Source of the DNA: Aliarcobacter cibarius
GTDB lineage: Bacteria; Campylobacterota; Campylobacteria; Campylobacterales; Arcobacteraceae
DNA length: 64,000 nt
Assembly: GCF_013372265.1 (NCBI RefSeq)
Contig: NZ_CP054051.1
Location: 1,946,596 to 2,010,595 of the forward strand
Reading direction: 5' to 3'
Of the stretch, positions 8,912 to 17,310 are shown in pieces. The position numbers were made by a program, and so were the translations under genes. Numbering within the stretch: position 1 is the first letter of the stretch; the number at the start of each line of letters is the position of its first letter. The notes under the pieces are model-generated. The model had not been told where the DNA came from. It saw only the letters and a program-made list of their open reading frames with translations, and made no database searches.

Positions 8912-9232
8912 TTATTTACAATCTAAATCTTTTGTGTAAGTATTATCTCTTTCATGATGTAAAAATCCCATACAAGTCTGCTTTAAATCATTATCATAAA
9001 AAACTACTTTATATACACTACTTTTCATCTTTGTTTGAATATCTTCAACATTTAATTTATTTACAACTTTAACATTTGATATATCTTTATGTCCTAAAGA
9101 TGATAAAATTTCAGTAATTTTTTGCTCTTTCAAAAATTGTAAAAACAAAAATATAAAAAAAGCAATAACGCAAATAACAGATATAATTACTATAGTTCTT
9201 TTAGGTAATTTCCTTACTTCATTGTTGTGCAT
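8912..9232 (-). CDS. Small single-pass membrane protein, unknown function
   Basis: The 106-residue protein has a short cytoplasmic tail (HNNEVRKLPKR), one membrane helix (about residues 13-33) and an outward domain of about 70 residues that contains two Cys (one in KQTCMGF, one in the final DCK). These could form a disulfide in the periplasm. The gene overlaps the end of the carbonic anhydrase gene by 14 bases and is followed by mqnE after nine bases, so it is probably cotranscribed with both. I do not recognise the family. Confidence 0.75.
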   Translation of the reverse strand: MHNNEVRKLPKRTIVIISVICVIAFFIFLFLQFLKEQKITEILSSLGHKDISNVKVVNKLNVEDIQTKMKSSVYKVVFYDNDLKQTCMGFLHHERDNTYTKDLDCK

Positions 9233-9878
9233 TACTTCTATACTCTTCTAGTGGTTTAAATGTACAATCTGTTCCATCATAATATTCTATAGTACCATCT
9301 TCAATTTTATAATACCAACCATGAATTTGAAGTTCTTTATTTTTTATTTTTTGTACGATATAAGGAAATGTTAAAAGATTTTCCATTTGATAAACAATAG
9401 ATACTTTTTCTGTCGTTCTATATAGTTGTTCTTTATTCTCTTTATCAACAGTAGCTAAAAGTGTATATTCTTTTGCTTTTTTCCCAAGTTCTAACCACTT
9501 TTTGATGTTAATTAAATCAGGAGAATCTCCTAAATCTTGATATAAACTTTTACAAGCTCCACAGTGAGAGTGACCACAAACAATAATATGTTTCACACCT
9601 AAAACGCAAACTGCGTATTCAATAACTGCACTACTTCCATGGTAATCATTATCAGGATTATAAGGAGGAACAAAATTACCAACATTTCTTAATGTAAACA
9701 TATCTCCTGGCTTTGTATCAAGAACAAGTTCTGGAGTAACTCTACTATCACTGCAACCAATAAATAAAATATCTGGATTTTGACCATCTTTAGATAGTTG
9801 CTTTAAATCTGTTTCATATTTAGAAAATCTAGCTTCTCTAAATTTTTTATTACCCTTCACTAAATCATTTATTTGCAT
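9219..9878 (-). CDS. Beta-class carbonic anhydrase
   Basis: The enzyme interconverts CO2 and bicarbonate. The 219-residue protein shows all zinc and catalytic residues of the beta class: CSDSR (Cys42, Asp44, Arg46) and CGHSHCGAC (His103, Cys106). GDMFTLRNVGNFVPPY between them is also conserved. An AAAGGA site lies seven bases before the ATG. It overlaps bioF by 14 bases on one side and the membrane protein gene by 14 on the other. In microaerophiles such an enzyme supports carboxylation reactions and pH balance; that role is inferred. Confidence 0.95.
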   Translation of the reverse strand: MQINDLVKGNKKFREARFSKYETDLKQLSKDGQNPDILFIGCSDSRVTPELVLDTKPGDMFTLRNVGNFVPPYNPDNDYHGSSAVIEYAVCVLGVKHIIVCGHSHCGACKSLYQDLGDSPDLINIKKWLELGKKAKEYTLLATVDKENKEQLYRTTEKVSIVYQMENLLTFPYIVQKIKNKELQIHGWYYKIEDGTIEYYDGTDCTFKPLEEYRSNAQQ

Positions 9879-10980
9879 TTAAATCCTTTATCAAATTACA
9901 AGCTTTCTTTAACTCATCATGTTCAATATCTATCTTTGCGATAAGTCGAATAATAGCCTTTTTAACCGTTGGTTGTCGTATAGCACCAACTAAGAAGCCT
10001 TTATTTTTTAAGATATTTTGTATCTCTAAAACTTTTTTATTATCATCCACTAGTATTGGAATAATAAGTGATCTTGAGTTTATTCCTAAATAGCTTTGGA
10101 TTATACTTAAATTTTGTTTAATTTTTTGCCTTAAAACCTTTTTGTTACGTATAATATATTTTAAGCTTTCATAACCTAAAGCTGTATCAAATAGGCTTGG
10201 AGCAGTAGAATAAATAATTGGTTTTGCTCTATTTTGTAAAAATTCTATTATAGATTTGCTTCCTAAAATATAAGCACCATAAGAGCCATAAGCTTTACCT
10301 AAAGTACCCATTTTTATATGATTTTTTTCTATTTTAATTTTATAATAATCAAAAATACCCAAAACATTTTCACCAATAACTCCAGAGCTATGAGCTTCAT
10401 CAACAATCAAAAGAGAATCATATTTTTTTGCTAATTCAAAAATCTCTTTTTTTGCAAGATTTCCACTCATAGAATATACTCCCTCTATAGCAATAACTTT
10501 TCTGCCTTTAGATGAGCTATCCTTTAATTTCTTTTCTAAATCTTTTTCATCATTATGTAAAAAAGTTATAACTTGTTTAGAATCTAACAGTTTTGAAGCC
10601 AAAATCCCACTTGCATGGTAATCTTCATCAATAAAAAGAGTATCACCTTTTCTAACTAAAGCTTCAATCATGGAGATATTTGCTAAAAATCCACTTCCAA
10701 CAATAACACCTTTTTCAAAGCCATTTACTTTACAAAGTAATTTTTCAAATTTTTGATGTATTTTAGAATAGCCATTAACTAGCATAGAGGCTTTTGGAGA
10801 AAAATAATGATTTTTTAAAACTCTTTTGTAGGCTTTTTTAAATAATTTCTTATTTTGTGCTAAACCTAAATAATCATTAGAGGCAAGATCCAATAAATTT
10901 TGATCAAAAACAACCCTACTTCTAAAACGGTTTGATTTTTTTATAATTTCTAACTCTTTTTCGTACAATAAATTCTCCAT
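9865..10980 (-). CDS. bioF: 8-amino-7-oxononanoate synthase-type enzyme (BioF)
   Basis: This is a PLP-dependent alpha-oxoamine synthase of 371 residues. BioF condenses pimeloyl thioester with alanine in biotin synthesis. Family marks are LASNDYLGL (32-40), DEAHSSGVIG (194-203) and TLGKAYGSYGAY with the PLP lysine at 229. The C-terminal substrate-binding stretch reads RQPTVKKAIIRL where the usual form is RPPTVP, a modest departure. Glycine C-acetyltransferase or serine palmitoyltransferase are the close alternatives; the short length and lack of other biotin genes nearby mean the substrate is likely, not certain. Confidence 0.85.
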   Translation of the reverse strand: MENLLYEKELEIIKKSNRFRSRVVFDQNLLDLASNDYLGLAQNKKLFKKAYKRVLKNHYFSPKASMLVNGYSKIHQKFEKLLCKVNGFEKGVIVGSGFLANISMIEALVRKGDTLFIDEDYHASGILASKLLDSKQVITFLHNDEKDLEKKLKDSSSKGRKVIAIEGVYSMSGNLAKKEIFELAKKYDSLLIVDEAHSSGVIGENVLGIFDYYKIKIEKNHIKMGTLGKAYGSYGAYILGSKSIIEFLQNRAKPIIYSTAPSLFDTALGYESLKYIIRNKKVLRQKIKQNLSIIQSYLGINSRSLIIPILVDDNKKVLEIQNILKNKGFLVGAIRQPTVKKAIIRLIAKIDIEHDELKKACNLIKDLNANK

Positions 10981-11059
10981 AAATAATTGAAAATGGTACC
11001 AAAAAAGTGGTATTAATCAAATTAAATAAAATAATTATAAAAATTTTAACAAAATGCTA

Positions 11060-11161
11060 GTTTTTTGCTATTAATATAAATTATAATTCTTCTGTACTAC
11101 AAAAATAAGTATACAAAATGTCACTAAGGGTGTTTCTGCGACCTTCACCCTTAGTTTTTTT
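11060..11161 (+). ncRNA. Candidate small RNA with own promoter and terminator
   Basis: No gene reads rightward into this spot, yet it holds a promoter-like TATAAT at 11082-11087 preceded by T/A-rich waves (TTTTTTGCTATTAATATAAAT), and 37 bases later a strong hairpin: CTAAGGGTG (11124-11132), a 13-base loop with CTGCGACC, and CACCCTTAG (11146-11154), followed by seven T residues. A transcript of about 65-70 bases would start near 11094. It is G+C-rich compared with its surroundings. The hairpin could instead only end the leftward yraN transcript, but on that strand it lacks a good T run. Confidence 0.45.
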
Positions 11162-11492
11162 ATATAGTTATATTCTTAATCAATTCTATTTCATTATTAT
11201 TAATTATTATAGCATCAATACAAAAAGATGAATTAAGATTTTTTGTTTGAAGGTAATATTCTACACTTTTTTTTATTTTAGATAATTTCTTAGATGTTAG
11301 ATTTAATATTGCAGCTTCATAATCTATCCCTGATTTAACTTCACAAAAATGATAAATCTATCCTTTTTCTGCGATGATATCAATTTCACCAAGTTTTTTT
11401 GCATAGAAATTTGTTTCTATAATAGTGAAATTTCTTTTTTCTAAAAAGGAAACTGCGATTTTCTCAGCAATATTTCCTTTTTCTCTACTCAT
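11160..11492 (-). pseudogene. yraN: YraN/UPF0102 family nuclease-like protein, interrupted by an in-frame TAG
   Basis: Reading leftward from ATG at 11492 gives MSREKGNIAEKIAVSFLE, then NFYAKKLGEIDIIAEKG, an in-frame TAG at 11360-11358 (codon 45), and then in the same frame IYHFCEVKSG and on to a TAA at 11160. The two halves together make the complete 110-residue UPF0102 fold, with catalytic-type residues E (AEK), GEID and EVK in the right order. The stop falls between GEID and EVK, so neither part alone would work. There is no frameshift: one base change would restore the gene. The start lies 3 bases after thiS's stop, so it is the second gene of a thiS-yraN pair. Confidence 0.85.
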
Positions 11493-11494
11493 AT

Positions 11495-11695
11495 TTATCC
11501 ACCACCAACAAAATTTAAAAGCTCTAAAACATCATTTTCTTTTGGTTTATAAGTACTCCAGATATCTTTTTTAACTATATCCATATTAACTGCACACGCC
11601 ATTACTTTATCTTCTATTTTAAGTTCTCTTATAATTTCTAAAAGTGTTGAGCCATCTTTAAACTCTATATTTTCACCATTTACAATAATTCTCAC
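11495..11695 (-). CDS. thiS: Sulfur carrier protein ThiS
   Basis: ThiS carries sulfur as a C-terminal thiocarboxylate for building the thiazole ring of thiamine. The 66-residue protein has the ubiquitin-like layout and ends in the required Gly-Gly (FVGGG). KMD-like MACAVNMDIV and DVLELLNFVGGG match the family. The start is GTG at 11695 with AAAGGA placed six bases before it. No other thiamine gene is nearby. The neighbour downstream is the broken yraN. Confidence 0.93.
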   Translation of the reverse strand: MRIIVNGENIEFKDGSTLLEIIRELKIEDKVMACAVNMDIVKKDIWSTYKPKENDVLELLNFVGGG

Positions 11696-11746
11696 AAAAA
11701 TCCTTTAATTTTTACTTTATAATTAATTTAGATTATACTTTTTGAG

Positions 11747-12751
11747 CTATTTTCTTATGCTTAAGCATTTAAATCTTTCTGCTAATTGATTTGGTTGGAG
11801 TAAAATTTTTACTTTTTGTAGCTCTTTTTGATAACTTTTTTCATCAACATTTGCTTTTAATATTTCCAACAAATCCAAAATACCAAAATCAATAAGTGTT
11901 TTTAGTTGAGTTTTTAATTCAATGTTATGAATATTATTTTGTTTAAAACAATCTATTAAATATCCAAAATGAACATCATAAGTAATATCTGAATTTTTAT
12001 AAAAAGATTTTAGTTCTAGATTTTTTTCAAAAAATGGATAAACTTTGTGTCCCTTATAAATTCTAAGACTAAAATCATTTCTTATATTTTTTTCTCCATA
12101 ATCAAATGCTATAAATTCAAATTTATTTATATTTTTACAAAGTTTTGTTACAAATTCTAAATATTCTAAAGATATCTCACCTTTTTCTATACTATATTTT
12201 TTACAATGTTCCAACACTTTATTATTTTTACAAGGTAGAAATTTTATTTCATGATTATCTACAAAAACTTGATTTAAAATATTATCTTTTGTAAATACTA
12301 AATCACAAGAAAAAGAATCAAAAATTTCATTTGAAATTATAAAAGCATTATCTAATTTAATATTTTCTAAATCATCATAATGTTGAAATTTTATAAAACT
12401 TCCAAAAGAGTCAAAAAGATATTTTTTTTGAATTTCCCTTAAATTCTCATACTTTTCTAAAATTGCAAAATTTAGAGTTTCTAAAAGTTCAGGTTTTAAA
12501 GTATAAATAAACTGGATGATATCAGCTATTAAATAGCCTTTTTCAGCACCAATTTCCAGAATTGTAGTAGTTTTATTTAAAAAGTCACTTTCTATACTTG
12601 AAATTATTTTTTTAGCAATTGCTCCTCCAAAAAATGGAGTCACACTAACAGAGGTAAAGAAATCTCCTTCTTTACCTATATTCTTATAATTTGTATAATA
12701 GCCGTCTTTTCCATAAAGCCAAGAATTAAAATATTCACTAAATCTTATCAT
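11747..12751 (-). CDS. SAM-dependent methyltransferase, MidA/NDUFAF7 family (DUF185)
   Basis: The 334-residue protein begins with RFSEYFNSWLYGKDGYYTN and GDFFTSVSVTPFFGGAIAKK, the hallmark of the MidA/COG1565 family. It continues with a Rossmann SAM-binding loop (TTILEIGAEKGYL) and ISNEIFDSF, the family's conserved acidic pair. The human relative methylates an Arg of a complex I subunit. Whether this one acts on NADH dehydrogenase-like complex I is unproven. No strong ribosome binding site is seen. Its 5' end is 20 bases from the OmpA lipoprotein's stop. Confidence 0.85.
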   Translation of the reverse strand: MIRFSEYFNSWLYGKDGYYTNYKNIGKEGDFFTSVSVTPFFGGAIAKKIISSIESDFLNKTTTILEIGAEKGYLIADIIQFIYTLKPELLETLNFAILEKYENLREIQKKYLFDSFGSFIKFQHYDDLENIKLDNAFIISNEIFDSFSCDLVFTKDNILNQVFVDNHEIKFLPCKNNKVLEHCKKYSIEKGEISLEYLEFVTKLCKNINKFEFIAFDYGEKNIRNDFSLRIYKGHKVYPFFEKNLELKSFYKNSDITYDVHFGYLIDCFKQNNIHNIELKTQLKTLIDFGILDLLEILKANVDEKSYQKELQKVKILLQPNQLAERFKCLSIRK

Positions 12752-12771
12752 TTTAAGATTTTAGCAAATCC

Positions 12772-13503
12772 TTATTTACAAACATCAATAACTGATTCTT
12801 GATTTGGATATAAATATACCTCAACTCTTCTATTTAATGCCATATTCTCTTTTGAACTATTTGCAACTATTGGTTTATCAAAAGAACAACCTCTTGAAAA
12901 TATCTGATTAGATACACCATTTGAATAAATTATATTTCCTACATTGCTAGCTCTTTGTTCAGATAACTTTTGATTATAAGCATGTTTTCCAGAATTATCA
13001 GTATGACCAACAACTTGAACTAATGTATTTGGATAATTTTTTAGAACTGTATTTAATTTTGAAATCTTTTGACTAGCACTATATGTAGGGTTAGCAGAAT
13101 TTACTTCAAACATCATATCATCTCTGAACATTATTTTTACATATTTATCTGTATTTGAAACTATTAAGTCTTGATTTGGATCCATTTGTGCATTTGGATT
13201 ATTGTTTACATCTGTATTTAAACTTTGAGCAACTTCTTTTGCTTGTTTATCCAAACTATATCCAACAGCCCCTCCAATAGCAGCACCTGCTAATCCTCCA
13301 ATTACTTTATTTCGACTCTTACTTCCACCACCAATATTATTTCCTAAAACAACTCCTGCAATTGCTCCAACTGTTGTTCCAATGATTGCATTTTGATTAT
13401 TATCAAATGTTTGATTTCCTGTATTCATACTTGAAGCACAACCAGTAAGCATAGATGCAACAATAGCACTTGTTAATATAACCTTTAAATTAAATACTCT
13501 CAT
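12772..13503 (-). CDS. OmpA-family outer-membrane lipoprotein with glycine zipper (YiaD-like)
   Basis: A lipoprotein signal ends in SMLTGC (Cys22). It is followed by two glycine-zipper stretches (AIIGTTVGAIAGVVLGNNIG and VIGGLAGAAIGGAVGYSLD) and a C-terminal OmpA peptidoglycan-binding domain with VVGHTDNSG and LSEQRASNV, ending NRRVEVYLYP. The protein thus anchors the outer membrane to the cell wall. A longer frame could start at 13575, but ATG at 13503 has AAAGG eight bases ahead and gives a proper signal peptide, so I used it. Length is 243 residues. Confidence 0.92.
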   Translation of the reverse strand: MRVFNLKVILTSAIVASMLTGCASSMNTGNQTFDNNQNAIIGTTVGAIAGVVLGNNIGGGSKSRNKVIGGLAGAAIGGAVGYSLDKQAKEVAQSLNTDVNNNPNAQMDPNQDLIVSNTDKYVKIMFRDDMMFEVNSANPTYSASQKISKLNTVLKNYPNTLVQVVGHTDNSGKHAYNQKLSEQRASNVGNIIYSNGVSNQIFSRGCSFDKPIVANSSKENMALNRRVEVYLYPNQESVIDVCK

Positions 13504-13571
13504 AATAAACCTTTTAATTATTTTTGTGATTCTAACATATCCATAGTGAAATAATTGTATAAAATGTTTTA

Positions 13572-14399
13572 TCAAGAATTATAAAACATTTTTTTTATTA
13601 AAACATACAGAATATATATAAAAACAATTGGTAATAAAATAGTTTGAAATATAAAAACTATAATCAAATCTATAATATATTCACTTGAATTATCAACTGC
13701 ATTTTTATACTCATCAACTTTTTTTTCATAAAATTTTAAATCAAATTTCTCCACTATTTTTCCAAAGAAAGAACTCTCATCTTGCTTTTGTTCAATTGTA
13801 TCTTGATTTATTTTACTTACATTATCTGTCACTTTTAAAATATTTTCATTTAAATGTTCAATATTGTATTGCGGTTTTACAAAATAGTTATATGTAAAAT
13901 CATTCACATAACTTATCATAGGAATAGAAAATCTTAAAAAAATAAGAATAAAAGTTGTTTTAAAAAAAATAGATCTTAATTTTCCATCATTTCTAAATCG
14001 TTTGAAAAGCCAAATATTAAAAATAATAATGAAAGTAAATAATATATAGTTAAATATCTCATTTGTCACAAAATTCAATAAAATCTTTTGAATACCTAAT
14101 GACACTAAACTAGCAAGCATTATAAGGGAAAATTGTTCAACTAGATCATTTATAGGATCTAATATTTGCCCAATAGCAACTACAATAAAAGGTAAATTTA
14201 TCTCTGTTCCTTGTGCTAGTGATATCACACCATTTAAAGCTTTTGCACTACCAAATACAATAATTGCCTGTTTAAATGATTCATCAACCATTTTTTTTGC
14301 ACTTTCATCAACCGTAAATGAACTAGCAAAAAAAAGAACAATCAAAGTAAAAAATAGTAAAATTAATTTGTTTATGTTAGTTAAGATAAATGTTTTCAT
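13572..14399 (-). CDS. Multi-pass membrane protein, unknown function
   Basis: The 275-residue protein has an N-terminal signal-like helix, two or three hydrophobic segments in the middle (about residues 85-160) and one at the C-terminus (about 240-268), with a charged domain between (FGKIVEKFDLKFYEKKVDEY). I do not recognise the family. Two ATGs are possible, at 14408 and 14399. A TATAAT box on this strand covers 14412-14407, which would put transcription start at or next to the second ATG, so the message may be leaderless. The OmpA lipoprotein gene follows after 68 bases. Confidence 0.75.
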   Translation of the reverse strand: MKTFILTNINKLILLFFTLIVLFFASSFTVDESAKKMVDESFKQAIIVFGSAKALNGVISLAQGTEINLPFIVVAIGQILDPINDLVEQFSLIMLASLVSLGIQKILLNFVTNEIFNYILFTFIIIFNIWLFKRFRNDGKLRSIFFKTTFILIFLRFSIPMISYVNDFTYNYFVKPQYNIEHLNENILKVTDNVSKINQDTIEQKQDESSFFGKIVEKFDLKFYEKKVDEYKNAVDNSSEYIIDLIIVFIFQTILLPIVFIYILYVLIKKMFYNS

Positions 14400-14406
14400 G
14401 AGAAAC

Positions 14407-14412
14407 ATTATA
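14407..14412 (-). promoter_or_regulatory. Minus-strand TATAAT box next to a start codon
   Basis: Read leftward the bases are TATAAT with TTTTG ahead. The expected start of transcription, six to eight bases on, coincides with the ATG at 14399. The opposite strand carries the divergent small gene at 14431. Confidence 0.45.
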
Positions 14413-14430
14413 CAAAATAAAAGGAAAATT

Positions 14431-14583
14431 ATGGAAATAACTATGATATTTATCTATATTATTATTTTTCTAATTGCTTTAATTTTGAGCTTTTTTAATA
14501 TTAAGTATTTCATTAATATGTGGAAATTCAAAAATAGTAAAAAAGATAAAACTAAAAATGAAGATTTTAAGAAATTTGATTAA
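14431..14583 (+). CDS. Small single-pass membrane protein (50 residues)
   Basis: The ATG at 14431 is preceded by AAAGGA at a good distance; an earlier in-frame ATG at 14368 has no such site and overlaps the divergent gene. The product has a strong hydrophobic helix over residues 4-28 and a basic, hydrophilic tail (KFKNSKKDKTKNEDFKKFD). This looks like a small membrane peptide with a cytoplasmic tail. It stands alone between a divergent membrane protein gene and pyruvate kinase, and no family can be named. Confidence 0.6.
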   Translation: MEITMIFIYIIIFLIALILSFFNIKYFINMWKFKNSKKDKTKNEDFKKFD

Positions 14584-14645
14584 AATTTAAATATTTTAAT
14601 GTTGTATAAATGTTTCGCTGTAACTAAATAGAAACTATTATTAGC

Positions 14646-14651
14646 TATAAT
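14646..14651 (+). promoter_or_regulatory. Promoter -10 box of pyruvate kinase
   Basis: TATAAT in the context TTAGCTATAATTAAAC lies 27 bases before the gene's ATG, and AGGAG follows at 14666-14670. No -35 consensus is seen, as is usual in this group. Confidence 0.6.
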
Positions 14652-14677
14652 TAAACATCAAAAATAGGAGACTTTTT

Positions 14678-16174
14678 ATGGATAAAAAAACAAAAATTTT
14701 AGCAACACTAGGACCTGCAAGTAATAGTTTAGAAATGATAGAGAAGTTAATTGATGCTGGTGCAAATATGTTTAGATTAAATTTTTCACACGGTAGCCAT
14801 GAATACCATCAAGAAACTCTAGATAATATTAGACAAGCTATGCAAAATAAGAAAAAAATCGTAGGAATCTTACAAGACATTTCAGGACCAAAAATAAGAG
14901 TTGGTGAGTTAAAAGAACCTTTTTTATTAGAAGCTGGTGACACTGTAACTTTTGAAAAAGAAGAGATTGTTGGATATAAAAAAGGACCTAAAGAGTATGT
15001 AGTATCTATAAATTATCCATATATTTTAGAAAAAATAAAAATTGATGAATATATTTATTTATATGATGGAATAATAAGAGCAAAAGTTATAGAAACAACT
15101 CCAAAAGTTATAGCGGAAATCGAAAATAATGGAACATTAAGTTCAAGAAAAGGAGTTAATTTTCCAAATACAATTATTGATATTGAAGTTATTACAAAAA
15201 AAGATGAAGCTGATATTGCATGGGGTGTAAAAAATAGAGTTGACTATTTTGCTATTTCATTTGTTCAAAATGCAAAAGATATGAGAAGAGCAAGAGCACT
15301 ATTAGGTGATTACAAAGGTAAGCTAATTGCAAAAATTGAAAAATTTGATGCTGTTTCAAATATTGATGAAATTATTGAAGTAAGTGATGGAATCATGGTT
15401 GCACGTGGAGACTTAGGAATTGAAGTTCCATATTATGATGTTCCTACAATCCAAAAAATGCTAATTCGTAAATCAAATGCAAAAGGTATTCCTGTAATTA
15501 CTGCTACTCAAATGCTTTTATCAATGACACAAAATGAAAGAGCAACAAGAGCTGAAATTTCTGACGTTGCAAATGCTGTTTTAGATGGTACAGACATTGT
15601 AATGCTTTCTGAAGAAAGTGCCGTAGGAGATAATCCAACAAATGTTGTTGAAACAATGAACAACATTATCAGTCAAACTGAAAAAATTTATAATCATGAT
15701 AAAAGATATAACTTTACATATTTAGATGAGTTTGATGTAATTCAAGCAACAGTAACAAAACTAGCTGATGATTTAGGTGCAGATGGTATTTTATCTCTTA
15801 CAAGTAGTGGAAATTCTGCTAGAAAAATGTCTAGATATAGACCAAAAACTCCTCTATTTACATTTGCTCATGATAGAGAAACATTAACTTCATTAACTGC
15901 TCTTTGGGGAGTACAACCAATTACAACAGTAAAAGAAGCTCAAGCATCTAAAATGATTCAAAAAATGTTAAGAAGCTTAGAAAAAAGAGAGTTATTAAAT
16001 AAAAATGGTTTATATATTTGCACTGTTGGATACCCTGTTGGAATTCCTGGAAGTACGAATACTATTAAAATATTAACTCCAAGTGAAATAGAGTTCTATC
16101 TAAACTTCAAAGAAAATAGAGAGAAAACAAAACAAGAGAAAAAACAAAAAACATCAACGACAATTGATGAATAA
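14678..16174 (+). CDS. pyk: Pyruvate kinase
   Basis: The enzyme makes pyruvate and ATP from phosphoenolpyruvate. The 498-residue sequence has the barrel motifs KTKILATLGPAS, RLNFSHGSHEYH, ISGPKIRVGEL, VDYFAISFVQNA, KIEKFDAV, VARGDLGIEVPY and PVITATQML, then a C-terminal allosteric domain (DGILSLTSSGNSARKMSRYR). A Lys/Glu/Thr-rich tail of about 20 residues closes the protein. A TATAAT box and an AGGAG site precede the ATG. It is a single gene closed by a hairpin at 16176-16198. Confidence 0.96.
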   Translation: MDKKTKILATLGPASNSLEMIEKLIDAGANMFRLNFSHGSHEYHQETLDNIRQAMQNKKKIVGILQDISGPKIRVGELKEPFLLEAGDTVTFEKEEIVGYKKGPKEYVVSINYPYILEKIKIDEYIYLYDGIIRAKVIETTPKVIAEIENNGTLSSRKGVNFPNTIIDIEVITKKDEADIAWGVKNRVDYFAISFVQNAKDMRRARALLGDYKGKLIAKIEKFDAVSNIDEIIEVSDGIMVARGDLGIEVPYYDVPTIQKMLIRKSNAKGIPVITATQMLLSMTQNERATRAEISDVANAVLDGTDIVMLSEESAVGDNPTNVVETMNNIISQTEKIYNHDKRYNFTYLDEFDVIQATVTKLADDLGADGILSLTSSGNSARKMSRYRPKTPLFTFAHDRETLTSLTALWGVQPITTVKEAQASKMIQKMLRSLEKRELLNKNGLYICTVGYPVGIPGSTNTIKILTPSEIEFYLNFKENREKTKQEKKQKTSTTIDE

Positions 16175-16175
16175 A

Positions 16176-16198
16176 AGTAGAACTTTTATAGTTCTACT
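16176..16198. terminator. Hairpin between convergent pyk and a small gene
   Basis: AGTAGAAC and GTTCTACT form a perfect 8-bp stem around a TTTTATA loop, just after the pyk stop and across the stop codon of the leftward gene. T runs are weak on both sides. Confidence 0.5.
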
Positions 16199-16449
16199 AA
16201 CTCTCTTTTAAATACTTCTTGATTAAGTTTTTTTATTGCAGTTTGGTAAGTTTTTTGAATTTTTTCTTCATCTTCTTCTCTTAAAAGAAGTTTTATTTCA
16301 TCAATATTCTTTCCCTCTTCAAATGCAATAAAAGTTTTATACTCTTTTTTTGTAAATTTTCTTTTTAAAACTTCTTGAAGTTCTTCTTCACTTTTTAGTA
16401 ATCCTACTAGTTTTACTATATGTTTTGTTATCGAGTTTGTGAAATTCAC
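16186..16449 (-). CDS. Small helical protein, unknown function
   Basis: The 87-residue product is charged and helical, with no membrane segment. The central part (KRKFTKKEYKTFIAFEEGKN followed by IDEIKLLLREEDEEKIQKTY) resembles a helix-turn-helix plus helix pattern, but I see no family signature. The start is GTG at 16449, with AAAAGGA placed eight bases ahead; that site decides the start. It lies between convergent pyk and surE, which is in the same direction 73 bases upstream. Confidence 0.7.
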   Translation of the reverse strand: MNFTNSITKHIVKLVGLLKSEEELQEVLKRKFTKKEYKTFIAFEEGKNIDEIKLLLREEDEEKIQKTYQTAIKKLNQEVFKRELVEL

Positions 16450-16521
16450 AATTTATCCTTTTAAATATTCCAAATAAATGAAACTATAATTTAATGATAT
16501 TTTTTAAAATATCAAAACCTT

Positions 16522-17310
16522 TTAATCTACTAACCAATTTTCTAGATTTTCAATATCTTTGTATGATGTCATATCTAACTTTATAGGAGTTATAGATACA
16601 TAACCATCACTTATTGCTTCAAAATCACAGGATTTATCTTCACTTGGAACCCAAATAAGAGGGTGAAGCCCTATCCAATAATACTCTTCTCCTCTTGGAT
16701 TTAGATGTCTATGTGAATCATTTCCATATTTTCTATATCCAGCTTTTGTGATCTTAAATCCCTTGCACTCATCCGCTTTTATTGCGGGAATATTAACATT
16801 TAAAAACTTTCGTTCATCTAATGGAAATGAGCCATTTATTATTTTTTTTACTAGTTTCACAATAGTCTCTTTTGCGAGATCAAAATCCATACCATCGTCA
16901 ATTCCTTGAGACATGTTTCTACATACTTGTGAAATTGCAATTGCAGGAATTCCTTGAATTACAGCTTCCATTGCAGCACTTGCTGTACCACTATATGTTA
17001 TATCTTCTCCCATATTAGCACCAATATTTATACCACTAACTACTAAATCTGGTTTATATCCTTCTTTAAATAAATTCCCTAAAGATAAATAGACACAATC
17101 TGTTGGTGTTGCATCATCAATTTTGTAAAAATCATCTTTCATGCAAATCATTCTAAGTGGTCTATCAAGCGTCAAAGAATGTCCGCAAGCTGACTTATTT
17201 TTTGCTGGTGCTACTACTGTAATTCTTGCTATTCCAGATAAAGCTTCAATTAAAGCTTTTAATCCTGCAGCGTGGTATCCATCATCATTTGTTAGAAGTA
17301 TCTGTAACAT
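16522..17310 (-). CDS. surE: 5'/3'-nucleotidase SurE
   Basis: SurE is a metal-dependent phosphatase for nucleoside monophosphates. The 262-residue protein starts with QILLTNDDGYHAAGLKAL, where the Asp pair at residues 9-10 binds metal. It continues with APAKNKSACGHSLTL, ATPTDCVYLSL, LVVSGINIGANMGEDITYSG and TASAAMEA, all family motifs. Its start lies 26 bases inside the end of dnaE in another frame, so translation is probably coupled to the polymerase gene. Confidence 0.95.
   Translation of the reverse strand: MLQILLTNDDGYHAAGLKALIEALSGIARITVVAPAKNKSACGHSLTLDRPLRMICMKDDFYKIDDATPTDCVYLSLGNLFKEGYKPDLVVSGINIGANMGEDITYSGTASAAMEAVIQGIPAIAISQVCRNMSQGIDDGMDFDLAKETIVKLVKKIINGSFPLDERKFLNVNIPAIKADECKGFKITKAGYRKYGNDSHRHLNPRGEEYYWIGLHPLIWVPSEDKSCDFEAISDGYVSITPIKLDMTSYKDIENLENWLVD

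Noticed and set aside
13685-13897. Plus-strand open frame within the membrane protein gene at 13572-14399
   Set aside because: Mirror of the hydrophobic codons on the other strand; Leu/His/Tyr-rich without a start signal.
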